From the NCBI RefSeq assembly GCF_024813435.1, contig NZ_JANAEZ010000002.1, positions 496,001 to 560,000 on the forward strand: DNA of 64,000 nucleotides, written 5' to 3'. The notes beneath the pieces are model-generated. The model had not been told where the DNA came from. It ran no database searches and worked only from the letters and a program-made list of their open reading frames with translations. The position numbers and the translations under genes are program-made. Of this stretch, positions 52,345-61,998 are shown one piece after another. Positions within the stretch are counted from its first letter, which is position 1, and each line of letters begins with the position of its first letter. Source of the DNA: Cognataquiflexum gelatinilyticum (GTDB lineage: Bacteria > Bacteroidota > Bacteroidia > Cytophagales > Cyclobacteriaceae).

Positions 52345-55300
52345 TTGGCTATCCAGAATCAAACCGTAAGGAAAAGTTTCTCATCTATTAAGGTAGTCAA
52401 AGACTATCCGGATTTCTTAGATATCCAATTACAATCTTTCAAAGACTTTTTCCAATTGGATACTCCCGCTGAAAAAAGAAGGCAAGATGGTCTGTTTAAG
52501 GTATTTTCAGAGAATTTTCCAATTTCGGATTCCCGTGAAAATTTTACCCTTGAATTTATTGACTACGCAGTTGATCCTCCAAAATATAGCGTTGAGGAGT
52601 GCATTGATAGAGGCCTAACTTATTCTGTTCCTCTTAAAGCAAAACTACGTCTTCTCTGTCATGATGAGGACAATGAAGATTTCGAAACTATTGAACAAGA
52701 AGTATTCCTAGGAAATCTTCCTTACATGACCGAAAAAGGGTCATTCGTAATCAACGGTGCAGAAAGGGTTATTGTATCTCAATTACACAGGTCTCCGGGC
52801 GTTTTCTTTGCGCAGAGCAAGCATACTAACGGTACCAAGCTTTATTCTGCCAGAATAATTCCTTTCAAAGGGAGCTGGATAGAATTTGCTACAGATATTA
52901 ATAATGTCATGTATGCATACATTGACAGAAAGAAAAAATTTCCTGTTACAACCTTGCTAAGAGCCATTGGTTTTGGTTCTGATAAGGAAATTCTTGATTT
53001 GTTTGGCCTTTCAGAAGAAATCGATGCAACAAAAAACAACCTTAAAAAAGTTTCAGGTAGAAAACTTGCTGCAAGGGTACTCCGCACTTGGGTTGAGGAT
53101 TTTGTGGATGAGGATACAGGTGAAGTAGTGTCGATCGATAGAAATGAAGTCTTGTTAGAGAGGGATTCCATTCTAACAGATGAAGATATATCTCTGATAT
53201 TGGAATCAGGCGCTAAGTCAATTATTCTTCACAGAGAAGATGTGAACGTCGCTGATTTCTCTATTATTTATAATACCCTACAAAAAGACAATTCCAACTC
53301 AGAGAAAGAGGCTGTAGAGGTTATCTACCGTCAATTGAGGAATACGGAGGCTCCGGATGAGGCAACTGCCCGAGAAGTTATTCATGGTCTTTTCTTCTCT
53401 GACAAAAGATATGATCTTGGAGAAGTTGGTAGATATAGAATTAATAAGAAGCTTGGATTACAGATTGATCCTGAGAAAATTGTTTTGACAACTGAAGATA
53501 TCATCAGCATTGTGAAGTATTTGATTGGATTGATCAATTCCAAAGCTGTAGTCGATGATATTGACCACTTAAGTAATAGAAGGGTTCGTACAGTTGGGGA
53601 GCAACTTTACAGCCAGTTCGGAGTTGGTCTTGCACGTATGGCAAGAACAATCAGAGAAAGGATGAACGTCCGTGACAATGAAGATTTCAAGCCTGTTGAC
53701 TTGATCAATGCACGTACTTTATCCTCTGTCATCAACTCCTTCTTTGGTACCAACCAACTTTCTCAGTTTATGGACCAGACCAATCCACTTGCAGAACTTA
53801 CTCACAAGAGAAGGTTATCTGCATTGGGTCCAGGTGGTCTTTCACGAGAACGAGCCGGATTTGAAGTTCGTGACGTTCACTACACGCACTACGGTCGTTT
53901 GTGTACTATCGAAACTCCGGAAGGTCCAAACATTGGGTTGATATCCTCACTTTGTGTTCATGCTAAAGTGAACTCAATGGGTTTCCTCGAAACTCCATAT
54001 AGAAAAGTGAAAGAAGGTAAAGTAAGCATGAATTCCAATGATATTGTTTTCTTGACTGCAGAAGAAGAAGATGACAACAACATTGCACAGGCAAATGCAC
54101 CATTGGATGCCAATGGAATCTTTATCAACGAAAAAGTAAAAGCAAGATTTGAAGGTGATTTCCCGGTTTTAGAACCAAAGGAAATCAGCTATATGGATGT
54201 TGCTCCCAATCAAATTGTATCAGTGGCAGCATCTTTGATTCCTTTCTTGGAGCATGATGATGCTAACCGTGCCTTGATGGGATCTAACATGCAACGTCAA
54301 GCTGTACCATTATTGAAGCCTGAGGCTCCAATTGTTGGAACTGGCTTGGAAGCAAAGGCTGCTACTGATTCAAGATCTTTGGTATTGGCTGAAGCAGACG
54401 GTGTCGTAGAATATGTCGATGCAAGCAAAATCACAATCAAATACGATCTTACCGAAGATGACCTTTTGGTCAATTTCAGTGATGAGTATAAGACTTATGA
54501 ATTGGTAAAATTCAGAAGAACCAATCAGGATACTACCATCAACATTACTCCATTAGTACTTAAGGGAGAAAAAGTAACCAAAGGACAGGTACTAGTTGAA
54601 GGTTATTCCACCAACAACGGTGAGTTGGCTCTCGGTAAAAACCTGATGGTAGCTTACATGCCTTGGCAGGGATATAACTTCGAAGATGCGATCGTAATTT
54701 CTGAAAGAGTTGTAAGAGAAGATGTGTTCACTTCAATTCACATAGAAGAATTCCAGCTTGAAGTGAGAGATACCAAAAGAGGTGAAGAAGAATTGACTTC
54801 TGAAATTCCTAACGTTTCTGAAGAGGCAGTAAAAAACCTTGACGAAAACGGTATCATCAGAGTCGGTGCAGAAGTGAAAGAAGGCGATATCATTATTGGT
54901 AAAATCACTCCAAAAGGCGAAACTGATCCTACTCCGGAAGAGAAGTTATTGAGAGCAATCTTTGGTGACAAAGCCGGTGATGTTAAAGATGCTTCTTTGA
55001 AAGCTTCTCCTTCATTGAATGGTGTTGTGATAGAGACCAAACTATTCTCAAGACCTAAGAAAGACAAGGACCTTAGGGCCAAGTCAAAAGCTGAGGTTGA
55101 GAAATTGAAAGGGAAATATGCCAAAGACCTTTTGGGTATCCGTGCAAAAATGATCAACAAATTGGTCACTCTTCTTGACGGAAAAACTTCTCAAGGTGTT
55201 AGGCATAAGTTCGGCGATGAGATTATCAGCAAAGGGGTTAAGTTCAATTTGAAAAATATTGAGCAAAATCTCTTCCCTGCGAAAAATCCTTATAGAGATG

Positions 55301-56220
55301 AGTCAAACTACAATGTACCTGAAGAGGCCAATTTGATTTCCGATATCATTCTTGATGATTGGACTGAAGATGCACACACGAATGTTTTGATCCAGAAATT
55401 GGTTAAAAACTATGTGAACTCCAGAAACGAGATTTCAGGAAGATTTAAAAGAGATAAATTCACCCTTGAAGTAGGGGATGAACTTCCTGCCGGAATCGTT
55501 CAACTTGCTAAAGTTTATGTTGCCAAAAAACGTAAACTGAAAGTAGGAGATAAGATGGCGGGTCGTCACGGTAACAAAGGTATTGTGGCCAGAATCGTAA
55601 GAGAGGAAGATATGCCTTTCTTGGAAGATGGTTCACCGATGGATATCGTACTCAACCCACTTGGTGTACCTTCTAGGATGAACATCGGCCAGATCTATGA
55701 GACAGTTCTTGCTTGGGCAGGTATGAAGCTTGGAAAGAAATATTCGACTCCAATCTTTGACGGTGCTACAATGGAAGAAGTATCTCATGAACTTGATCTT
55801 GCAGGATTGCCTTCTTATGGTAGGACATACCTATACGATGGGCTTTCAGGTAAAAGATTTGATCAGCCGGTGACAGTGGGGATTACCTACATGTTGAAAC
55901 TTGGTCACTTGGTAGATGACAAGATGCACGCAAGGTCTATCGGTCCATACTCTTTGATCACGCAGCAGCCTTTGGGTGGTAAAGCCCAGTTTGGAGGTCA
56001 GCGTTTTGGAGAAATGGAAGTTTGGGCTCTTGAAGCATTTGGAGCATCACATGTGTTGCAGGAAATCTTAACTGTGAAATCTGATGACGTGGTGGGTAGA
56101 GCCAAGGCATATGAGGCTATTGTAAAAGGTGAAAACCTTCCTAAGCCAAATATTCCTGAATCATTCAACGTATTGGTTCACGAGCTTAGAGGTCTTGCAC
56201 TAGAAATTACCCTTGATTAA
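52345..56220 (+). CDS. rpoB: RNA polymerase beta subunit
   Basis: The 1291-residue catalytic subunit. The rifampicin region is wild-type-looking (FGTNQLSQFMDQ, LTHKRRLSALGPGGL), followed by YGRLCTIETPEGPNIGLI. Late motifs are KMAGRHGNKGIV and GGKAQFGGQRFGEMEVWALEA. Translation starts with TTG: the sequence AIQNQTVRKSFSSIKVVKDYP after it is conserved in type, no ATG lies upstream in frame, and the next Met is more than 100 residues in. The gene follows the rplL attenuator and precedes rpoC by 47 nt. Confidence 0.98.
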   Translation: MAIQNQTVRKSFSSIKVVKDYPDFLDIQLQSFKDFFQLDTPAEKRRQDGLFKVFSENFPISDSRENFTLEFIDYAVDPPKYSVEECIDRGLTYSVPLKAKLRLLCHDEDNEDFETIEQEVFLGNLPYMTEKGSFVINGAERVIVSQLHRSPGVFFAQSKHTNGTKLYSARIIPFKGSWIEFATDINNVMYAYIDRKKKFPVTTLLRAIGFGSDKEILDLFGLSEEIDATKNNLKKVSGRKLAARVLRTWVEDFVDEDTGEVVSIDRNEVLLERDSILTDEDISLILESGAKSIILHREDVNVADFSIIYNTLQKDNSNSEKEAVEVIYRQLRNTEAPDEATAREVIHGLFFSDKRYDLGEVGRYRINKKLGLQIDPEKIVLTTEDIISIVKYLIGLINSKAVVDDIDHLSNRRVRTVGEQLYSQFGVGLARMARTIRERMNVRDNEDFKPVDLINARTLSSVINSFFGTNQLSQFMDQTNPLAELTHKRRLSALGPGGLSRERAGFEVRDVHYTHYGRLCTIETPEGPNIGLISSLCVHAKVNSMGFLETPYRKVKEGKVSMNSNDIVFLTAEEEDDNNIAQANAPLDANGIFINEKVKARFEGDFPVLEPKEISYMDVAPNQIVSVAASLIPFLEHDDANRALMGSNMQRQAVPLLKPEAPIVGTGLEAKAATDSRSLVLAEADGVVEYVDASKITIKYDLTEDDLLVNFSDEYKTYELVKFRRTNQDTTINITPLVLKGEKVTKGQVLVEGYSTNNGELALGKNLMVAYMPWQGYNFEDAIVISERVVREDVFTSIHIEEFQLEVRDTKRGEEELTSEIPNVSEEAVKNLDENGIIRVGAEVKEGDIIIGKITPKGETDPTPEEKLLRAIFGDKAGDVKDASLKASPSLNGVVIETKLFSRPKKDKDLRAKSKAEVEKLKGKYAKDLLGIRAKMINKLVTLLDGKTSQGVRHKFGDEIISKGVKFNLKNIEQNLFPAKNPYRDESNYNVPEEANLISDIILDDWTEDAHTNVLIQKLVKNYVNSRNEISGRFKRDKFTLEVGDELPAGIVQLAKVYVAKKRKLKVGDKMAGRHGNKGIVARIVREEDMPFLEDGSPMDIVLNPLGVPSRMNIGQIYETVLAWAGMKLGKKYSTPIFDGATMEEVSHELDLAGLPSYGRTYLYDGLSGKRFDQPVTVGITYMLKLGHLVDDKMHARSIGPYSLITQQPLGGKAQFGGQRFGEMEVWALEAFGASHVLQEILTVKSDDVVGRAKAYEAIVKGENLPKPNIPESFNVLVHELRGLALEITLD

Positions 56221-56267
56221 TAAAATTTCAATGGGCCGCAAGGCCCTTCACATACTCTTCGACAATT

Positions 56268-59200
56268 ATGGCGTTCAGAAAAAACAAAAAACTAAACAAC
56301 GACTTTTCCAGAGTCACTATTAGTTTGGCCTCTCCAGAATCCATTCTGGATAGTTCACATGGTGAAGTAACGCAGCCCGAAACAATCAACTACAGAACTT
56401 ACAAGCCTGAAATGGGAGGTTTGTTCTGCGAGCGGATTTTCGGTCCTGTAAAAGACTGGGAATGTCATTGTGGAAAATATAAGCGCATAAGATATAAAGG
56501 TATCATCTGTGACAGATGTGGTGTTGAAGTTACTGAAAAGAAAGTAAGAAGGGAGAGAATGGGACACATCGAATTGGTGGTTCCTGTTGCTCACATCTGG
56601 TACTTCAAATCCCTTCCCAACAAAATCGGATACCTATTGGGTCTTCCAACCAAAAAACTGGATCAAATTGTCTATTACGAAAGATATGCTGTCGTTCAAG
56701 CTGGTCTAAAAGCTGAAGACGGTGTGCAATATCTTGACTTCCTGACTGAAGACGAGTACCTGGACATCATGGATAAACTTCCAAAGGAAAACCAGATGCT
56801 TGATGATGATGATCCTAATAAATTCATAGCCAAAATGGGTGCAGAAGCAATCGAAATGCTTTTGTCCAGACTGGATTTGGATGATCTTTCTTACAGCTTG
56901 AGACATCAGGCAGCTACAGATACTTCTCAGCAGAGAAAGGCTGAAGCTTTGAAAAGACTTAAAGTTGTTGAGGCTTTTAGAGAGGCAAGAACCAGAATTG
57001 AAAACCGTCCTGAATGGATGGTGGTAAGAATGGTTCCTGTTATTCCACCTGAATTGAGACCATTGGTCCCTTTGGATGGCGGTAGGTTTGCTACCTCTGA
57101 TTTGAATGACCTTTACAGAAGGGTTATTATCAGAAACAACCGTCTGAAGAGATTGATAGATATCAAAGCTCCAGAAGTCATTTTGAGAAATGAAAAAAGG
57201 ATGCTTCAGGAAGCTGTCGATTCCTTATTTGACAATTCAAGAAAAGTAAATGCCGTAAGATCGGATGGTAACCGTGCTTTGAAATCTCTTTCAGATATGT
57301 TGAAAGGAAAGCAAGGCCGTTTCCGTCAAAACTTGCTCGGTAAAAGGGTTGATTATTCAGGCCGTTCGGTTATCGTCGTTGGACCTGAATTGAAACTTCA
57401 CGAGTGCGGTCTTCCAAAAAATATGGCTGCAGAGCTTTTCAAACCATTTATCATCAGGAAGCTGATCGAAAGAGGTATTGTAAAGACAGTAAAATCTGCC
57501 AAGAAAATTGTAGACAGAAAAGATCCCGTAGTATGGGATATTCTTGAAAACGTATTGAAAGGACACCCGGTATTGCTAAACCGTGCTCCAACTTTGCACA
57601 GGTTAGGTATCCAGGCTTTCCAACCAAAATTGATCGAAGGAAAAGCAATCCAGCTTCACCCATTGGTATGTACCGCATTCAACGCCGATTTTGACGGTGA
57701 TCAGATGGCTGTTCACGTACCACTTGGACATGAAGCGATTTTGGAAGCTTCTACTTTAATGCTTTCCTCACATAACATCCTTAACCCTGCCAACGGAGCG
57801 CCGATCACGGTTCCTTCTCAGGACATGGTTCTTGGTTTGTACTATGTGACAAAAGGAAAGAGATCTACTCCTGAAGAAATTGTCCTTGGAGAAGGTATGA
57901 CTTTCTATGGAGAGGAAGAAGTGATCATCGCATTGAACGAAGGCACCATTTCCCAACATGCATTTATCAAATGTAAAGTACATGTGAGAGATGAAAATGG
58001 CCAATTGGTTGAAAAAATCATTGAAACTGTAGCTGGTAGATTGATTTTCAATCAGTTTGTTCCTGAGGTTGTAGGCTTTGTCAATGAATTGTTGACTAAG
58101 AAAAAATTGCAGCAGATCATTTCAGAAGTAGTTAAGATTTGTGGTGTTTCCAGAACAGCCCAATTCCTTGATGATATCAAACACCTTGGATTCCAAATGG
58201 CATACGCCGGTGGATTGTCCATGGGATTGAATGATGTAATTATTCCTGTTGAGAAAGATCCATTGATCGCTAAGGCGAAAGATGAGGTTGATCAGGTTTG
58301 GAACAACTACCTCATGGGTCTGATAACAGACAATGAGAGATATAACCAAGTAATTGATATTTGGACTAGAACTAACTCCTTCCTGACCAACATCCTGATG
58401 AAACAGATGGAAGAGGATAAGCAAGGATTCAACGCCATCTACATGATGATGCACTCAGGAGCCAGAGGTTCAAGAGAGCAAATCCGTCAGTTGGGTGGTA
58501 TGAGAGGCTTGATGGCCAAGCCACAGAAAAACCTTCAAGGTTCTGTAGGTGAGATCATTGAAAACCCGATCCTTTCGAACTTCAAAGAAGGACTCGATGT
58601 ATTGGAATACTTCATCTCTACACACGGTGCACGTAAAGGTCTAGCCGATACTGCATTGAAAACTGCAGATGCTGGTTACCTAACAAGAAGACTTGTTGAC
58701 GTTGCTCAGGACATGATTATTTCTGAAGAGGATTGTGGTACTTTGAGAGGTCTAGTCGTTCAGGCTTTGAAAGACAATGACGAAATCGTTGAACCGCTTT
58801 CTGAAAGAATTCTAGGTCGGGTATCTGTGCATGATGTATATGATGCGGTGACAGAAGAACTCGTTGTACCTGCGGGAATTGAAATTACTGAAGAAATCGC
58901 CAGAAAAGTAGACGAATCTACCATAGAGGAAGTCGAAATCAGGTCAGTACTTACTTGTGAAACAAGAAGAGGTGTTTGTGCAAAATGCTACGGACGTAAC
59001 CTTGCCACAGGTAGAATGGTACAAAACGGTGAATCTGTAGGTGTAATTGCCGCACAGTCTATCGGTGAACCAGGAACTCAGTTGACATTGAGAACCTTCC
59101 ACGTAGGTGGTACAGCTTCCAACATTTCTGTTGAAGCAAGCATCACTGCCAAGTTTGAAGGTGTTGTTGAATTTGATGAGGAATTGAGATGGATTGACAC

Positions 59201-60581
59201 TACTACCAAAGAAGGCGAACCGGTTTCTATGGTTATGGGTAGATCAGGTGAGATCAAAATCAACGATGCTAAGACTGGAAAAACTTTGGTTTCAAACCAC
59301 GTGCCTTATGGTGCTACCCTGAATGTTAAAGACGGACAAAAAATCGGTAAAGGTGAAGCACTTTGTAAGTGGGATCCATACAATGCTGTGATTCTATCTG
59401 AATTTAATGGTGAAATCGAATTTGATTCTATAATCGAAGGCATTACTTTCAAAGAAGTGGCCGATGATCAGACAGGATACAGAGAAAAAGTTATCATTGA
59501 TACAAAAGATAAAACCAAAAACCCTGCTGTTGTTGTGAACTACGGTTCTGACGAGAGTAAGTCTTACAACATTCCTGTGGGTGCCCACTTGGCTGTTGAA
59601 GCAGGTGAAACTGTTAAATCAGGTCAAATCTTGGTAAAAATCCCAAGATCTGTTGGTAAAACAAGAGATATCACCGGTGGTCTTCCAAGAGTAACGGAAT
59701 TGTTCGAAGCGAGAAATCCTTCTAACCCTGCTGTTGTTTCTGAGATTGATGGTGTTGTTACTTATGGTGGCATCAAGAGAGGTAACCGTGAAATCTTCAT
59801 CGAATCTAAAGATGGTGTGAAGAAAAGATACATGGTTTCTCTTTCCAAGCACATCCTTGTTCAGGAAAATGACTTTATCCGTGCAGGTGAAGCTTTGTCA
59901 GATGGTGCTATCACTCCAAGTGATATTCTTTCTATCAAAGGACCAACTGCAGTTCAGGAATATCTGGTAAATGAAATTCAGGAAGTTTACAGACTTCAAG
60001 GGGTAAAAATCAATGACAAGCACATCGAGGTTATTGTAAGCCAGATGATGCAGAAAGTTGAAATCCTTGACGCAGGTGATACTGGATTCCTTCAAAACCA
60101 AGTGGTGGACAAATGGGCTTTCAGAGAAGAGAATGACAATATTCTTGACAAGAAAGTTGTTATGGATGCTGGAGATTCTTCTACATTGAAGCCAGGTATG
60201 ATCATTACTTCAAGAAGATTGAGGGATGAAAACTCAAGCTTGAAGCGCAAGGATTTGAAACTTGTGCAGGTTAGAGATGCAGAAACAGCCGTATCTCAAC
60301 CAACTCTACAAGGTATCACAGCAGCTTCTTTGGGTACTGAAAGCTTTATCTCGGCTGCTTCCTTCCAGGAGACAACCAAGGTATTGAGTGAAGCTGCCAT
60401 TAGAGGTAAGCGTGATGAGTTGTTGGGCTTAAAAGAAAACGTAATTGTAGGACATTTGATCCCTGCAGGTACAGGACAGAGAGGTTTCGCAGAAATCATA
60501 GTAGGTTCTCAGGAGGATTATGACAGACTTTCTGCAGAGAAGGAACGGTCATTCAACAAATCTCGAGAAACAGTTAAATAA
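56268..60581 (+). CDS. rpoC: RNA polymerase beta' subunit
   Basis: The 1437-residue product has the N-terminal zinc ribbon (CHCGKYKRIRYKGIICDRCG), LLGKRVDYSGRSVIVVGP, and the magnesium-binding catalytic NADFDGDQMAVH (the DFDGD triad). The second zinc site is CETRRGVCAKCYGRNL. It forms the active centre with rpoB. A strong terminator follows the stop by about 20 nt. Confidence 0.98.
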   Translation: MAFRKNKKLNNDFSRVTISLASPESILDSSHGEVTQPETINYRTYKPEMGGLFCERIFGPVKDWECHCGKYKRIRYKGIICDRCGVEVTEKKVRRERMGHIELVVPVAHIWYFKSLPNKIGYLLGLPTKKLDQIVYYERYAVVQAGLKAEDGVQYLDFLTEDEYLDIMDKLPKENQMLDDDDPNKFIAKMGAEAIEMLLSRLDLDDLSYSLRHQAATDTSQQRKAEALKRLKVVEAFREARTRIENRPEWMVVRMVPVIPPELRPLVPLDGGRFATSDLNDLYRRVIIRNNRLKRLIDIKAPEVILRNEKRMLQEAVDSLFDNSRKVNAVRSDGNRALKSLSDMLKGKQGRFRQNLLGKRVDYSGRSVIVVGPELKLHECGLPKNMAAELFKPFIIRKLIERGIVKTVKSAKKIVDRKDPVVWDILENVLKGHPVLLNRAPTLHRLGIQAFQPKLIEGKAIQLHPLVCTAFNADFDGDQMAVHVPLGHEAILEASTLMLSSHNILNPANGAPITVPSQDMVLGLYYVTKGKRSTPEEIVLGEGMTFYGEEEVIIALNEGTISQHAFIKCKVHVRDENGQLVEKIIETVAGRLIFNQFVPEVVGFVNELLTKKKLQQIISEVVKICGVSRTAQFLDDIKHLGFQMAYAGGLSMGLNDVIIPVEKDPLIAKAKDEVDQVWNNYLMGLITDNERYNQVIDIWTRTNSFLTNILMKQMEEDKQGFNAIYMMMHSGARGSREQIRQLGGMRGLMAKPQKNLQGSVGEIIENPILSNFKEGLDVLEYFISTHGARKGLADTALKTADAGYLTRRLVDVAQDMIISEEDCGTLRGLVVQALKDNDEIVEPLSERILGRVSVHDVYDAVTEELVVPAGIEITEEIARKVDESTIEEVEIRSVLTCETRRGVCAKCYGRNLATGRMVQNGESVGVIAAQSIGEPGTQLTLRTFHVGGTASNISVEASITAKFEGVVEFDEELRWIDTTTKEGEPVSMVMGRSGEIKINDAKTGKTLVSNHVPYGATLNVKDGQKIGKGEALCKWDPYNAVILSEFNGEIEFDSIIEGITFKEVADDQTGYREKVIIDTKDKTKNPAVVVNYGSDESKSYNIPVGAHLAVEAGETVKSGQILVKIPRSVGKTRDITGGLPRVTELFEARNPSNPAVVSEIDGVVTYGGIKRGNREIFIESKDGVKKRYMVSLSKHILVQENDFIRAGEALSDGAITPSDILSIKGPTAVQEYLVNEIQEVYRLQGVKINDKHIEVIVSQMMQKVEILDAGDTGFLQNQVVDKWAFREENDNILDKKVVMDAGDSSTLKPGMIITSRRLRDENSSLKRKDLKLVQVRDAETAVSQPTLQGITAASLGTESFISAASFQETTKVLSEAAIRGKRDELLGLKENVIVGHLIPAGTGQRGFAEIIVGSQEDYDRLSAEKERSFNKSRETVK

Positions 60582-60601
60582 GTATTGTTTTATTCATAAA
60601 T

Positions 60602-60633
60602 AAAAGGCCTGTATTCCAATACAGGCCTTTTTT
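60602..60633 (+). terminator. rpoC terminator
   Basis: A 13-bp perfect stem (60602-60614 with 60619-60631, AAAAGGCCTGTAT/ATACAGGCCTTTT), a 4-nt loop and a T run. It ends only 17 nt before the next start codon. Confidence 0.92.
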
Positions 60634-60650
60634 AATCAAACCAATTCACT

Positions 60651-60980
60651 ATGGAAGACGGTAAAGGACAAAAACCTATAATGGATCAACAAATTAATGT
60701 TGAGCTTTCCGAAGAAATTGCAGAAGGGATTTATAGCAACCTGGCTATGATAGCCCATTCCAATTCGGAATTTGTGATTGATTTTATCAGGCTAATGCCG
60801 GGAGTGCCAAAAGCAAAAGTAAAATCTAGGATCATCATGACCCCAGATCATGCTAAAAGACTCTTAGCAGCATTGAAGGATAACATCAGCAAATACGAAC
60901 AGGCTTTTGGAAAAATAGAGGGAGGTTCAGAGGGACCTAGCTTTCCCCTAAATTTCGGGGGGAACTTTGGTGAAGCTTGA
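60651..60980 (+). CDS. DUF3467 domain protein
   Basis: A 109-residue protein of the DUF3467 family: INVELSEEIAEGIYSNLAMI, SEFVIDFIRLMPGVPKAKVKSRIIMTP (read as two strands), and HAKRLLAALKDNI. The C-terminal 20 residues are Gly/Pro-rich. The family is widespread and its role unknown; in Bacteroidota it is typically between rpoC and rpsL. It has no obvious promoter of its own between the rpoC terminator and its start, so it may depend on readthrough. Confidence 0.88.
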   Translation: MEDGKGQKPIMDQQINVELSEEIAEGIYSNLAMIAHSNSEFVIDFIRLMPGVPKAKVKSRIIMTPDHAKRLLAALKDNISKYEQAFGKIEGGSEGPSFPLNFGGNFGEA

Positions 60981-61000
60981 TAAAAATATAACAGCTTAAT

Positions 61001-61031
61001 TTTGTTTGTTTTACCTATTTGCATACCTTTG
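61001..61031 (+). promoter_or_regulatory. Promoter of the rpsL-rpsG-fusA operon
   Basis: TTTG (61001-61004), 19 nt, TACCTTTG (61024-61031) then C: a perfect consensus promoter, giving a leader of about 40 nt before rpsL. Confidence 0.8.
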
Positions 61032-61080
61032 CAGTCCAAAATTCACAAGTTAAAGGAAGAAAAATAAATTTTATCAGTTA

Positions 61081-61506
61081 ATGCCTACTATACAACAGTT
61101 AGTAAGAAAAGGTAGAACCACCCTTGAGACCACATCCAAATCGAGAGCTTTGGATTCTTGTCCTCAAAGGAGAGGTGTTTGTACCAGGGTGTACACTACC
61201 ACGCCTAAGAAGCCTAACTCAGCGATGAGGAAAGTGGCCAGGGTAAGATTGACGAATGGTAAAGAGGTAAACGCCTACATTCCTGGTGAAGGTCACAATT
61301 TGCAAGAACACTCTATCGTATTGATCAGAGGTGGTCGTGTTAAGGATCTTCCGGGAGTACGTTACCACATTATCAGAGGTGCATTGGATACAGCAGGAGT
61401 AAAAGACCGTAAGCAAGGTCGCTCCAAGTACGGTGCTAAGAGACCTAAGCCAGGTCAAGCTGCTAAAGGTGCCCCAGCAAAAGGTGCTCCAGCAAAAAAG
61501 AAATAA
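61081..61506 (+). CDS. rpsL: 30S ribosomal protein S12
   Basis: A decoding-centre protein of 141 residues. TTPKKPNSAMRKVARV carries the Lys that is changed in streptomycin-resistant mutants, in wild-type form, and RGGRVKDLPGVRYHIIRG is also unchanged. E. coli S12 has 124 residues; the extra C-terminus here is a basic Ala/Gly/Pro/Lys tail with the repeated unit KGAPA. It is first in the str operon. Confidence 0.98.
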   Translation: MPTIQQLVRKGRTTLETTSKSRALDSCPQRRGVCTRVYTTTPKKPNSAMRKVARVRLTNGKEVNAYIPGEGHNLQEHSIVLIRGGRVKDLPGVRYHIIRGALDTAGVKDRKQGRSKYGAKRPKPGQAAKGAPAKGAPAKKK

Positions 61507-61524
61507 TAAAAACTAGTTAAAGAA

Positions 61525-61992
61525 ATGAGAAAAGCGAAACCAAAGAAGAGATATATTCTTCCTGACCCGAAGTTCGGCGACACCTTGGTAACCAAGTTCG
61601 TGAACTGTCTGATGGTAGATGGTAAGAAGAGTATTGCTTACAAAATCTTCTACGACGCAGTCGAGAAGGTAGAATCAAAAGTAGGTGAGAACGGTCTTGA
61701 GGTTTGGAAAAAAGCGCTTAACAATATAACTCCAGCCGTAGAGGTGAAGAGTCGTAGAGTTGGTGGTGCTACATTCCAGGTTCCAATGGAAGTTAGACCT
61801 GAAAGAAAAACGTCCCTAGGTATTAAGTGGATGATCACTTACGCCAGAAAAAGAGGTGAGAAGACAATGATGGACAGACTTGCAGGTGAGATCATCTCTG
61901 CTTCAAAAGGCGAAGGTGCTGCAGTGAAGAAGAAGGATGATACACACAGAATGGCTGAAGCAAACAAGGCATTCTCACATTTTAGATTTTAA
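61525..61992 (+). CDS. rpsG: 30S ribosomal protein S7
   Basis: A 155-residue protein with the conserved VTKFVNCLMVDGKKSIAYKI, VEVKSRRVGGATFQVPMEVRP and the C-terminal KKKDDTHRMAEANKAFSHFR. S7 starts assembly of the 30S head and contacts the E-site tRNA. It lies 18 nt after rpsL and 6 nt before fusA. Confidence 0.98.
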   Translation: MRKAKPKKRYILPDPKFGDTLVTKFVNCLMVDGKKSIAYKIFYDAVEKVESKVGENGLEVWKKALNNITPAVEVKSRRVGGATFQVPMEVRPERKTSLGIKWMITYARKRGEKTMMDRLAGEIISASKGEGAAVKKKDDTHRMAEANKAFSHFRF

Positions 61993-61998
61993 TCAGTA

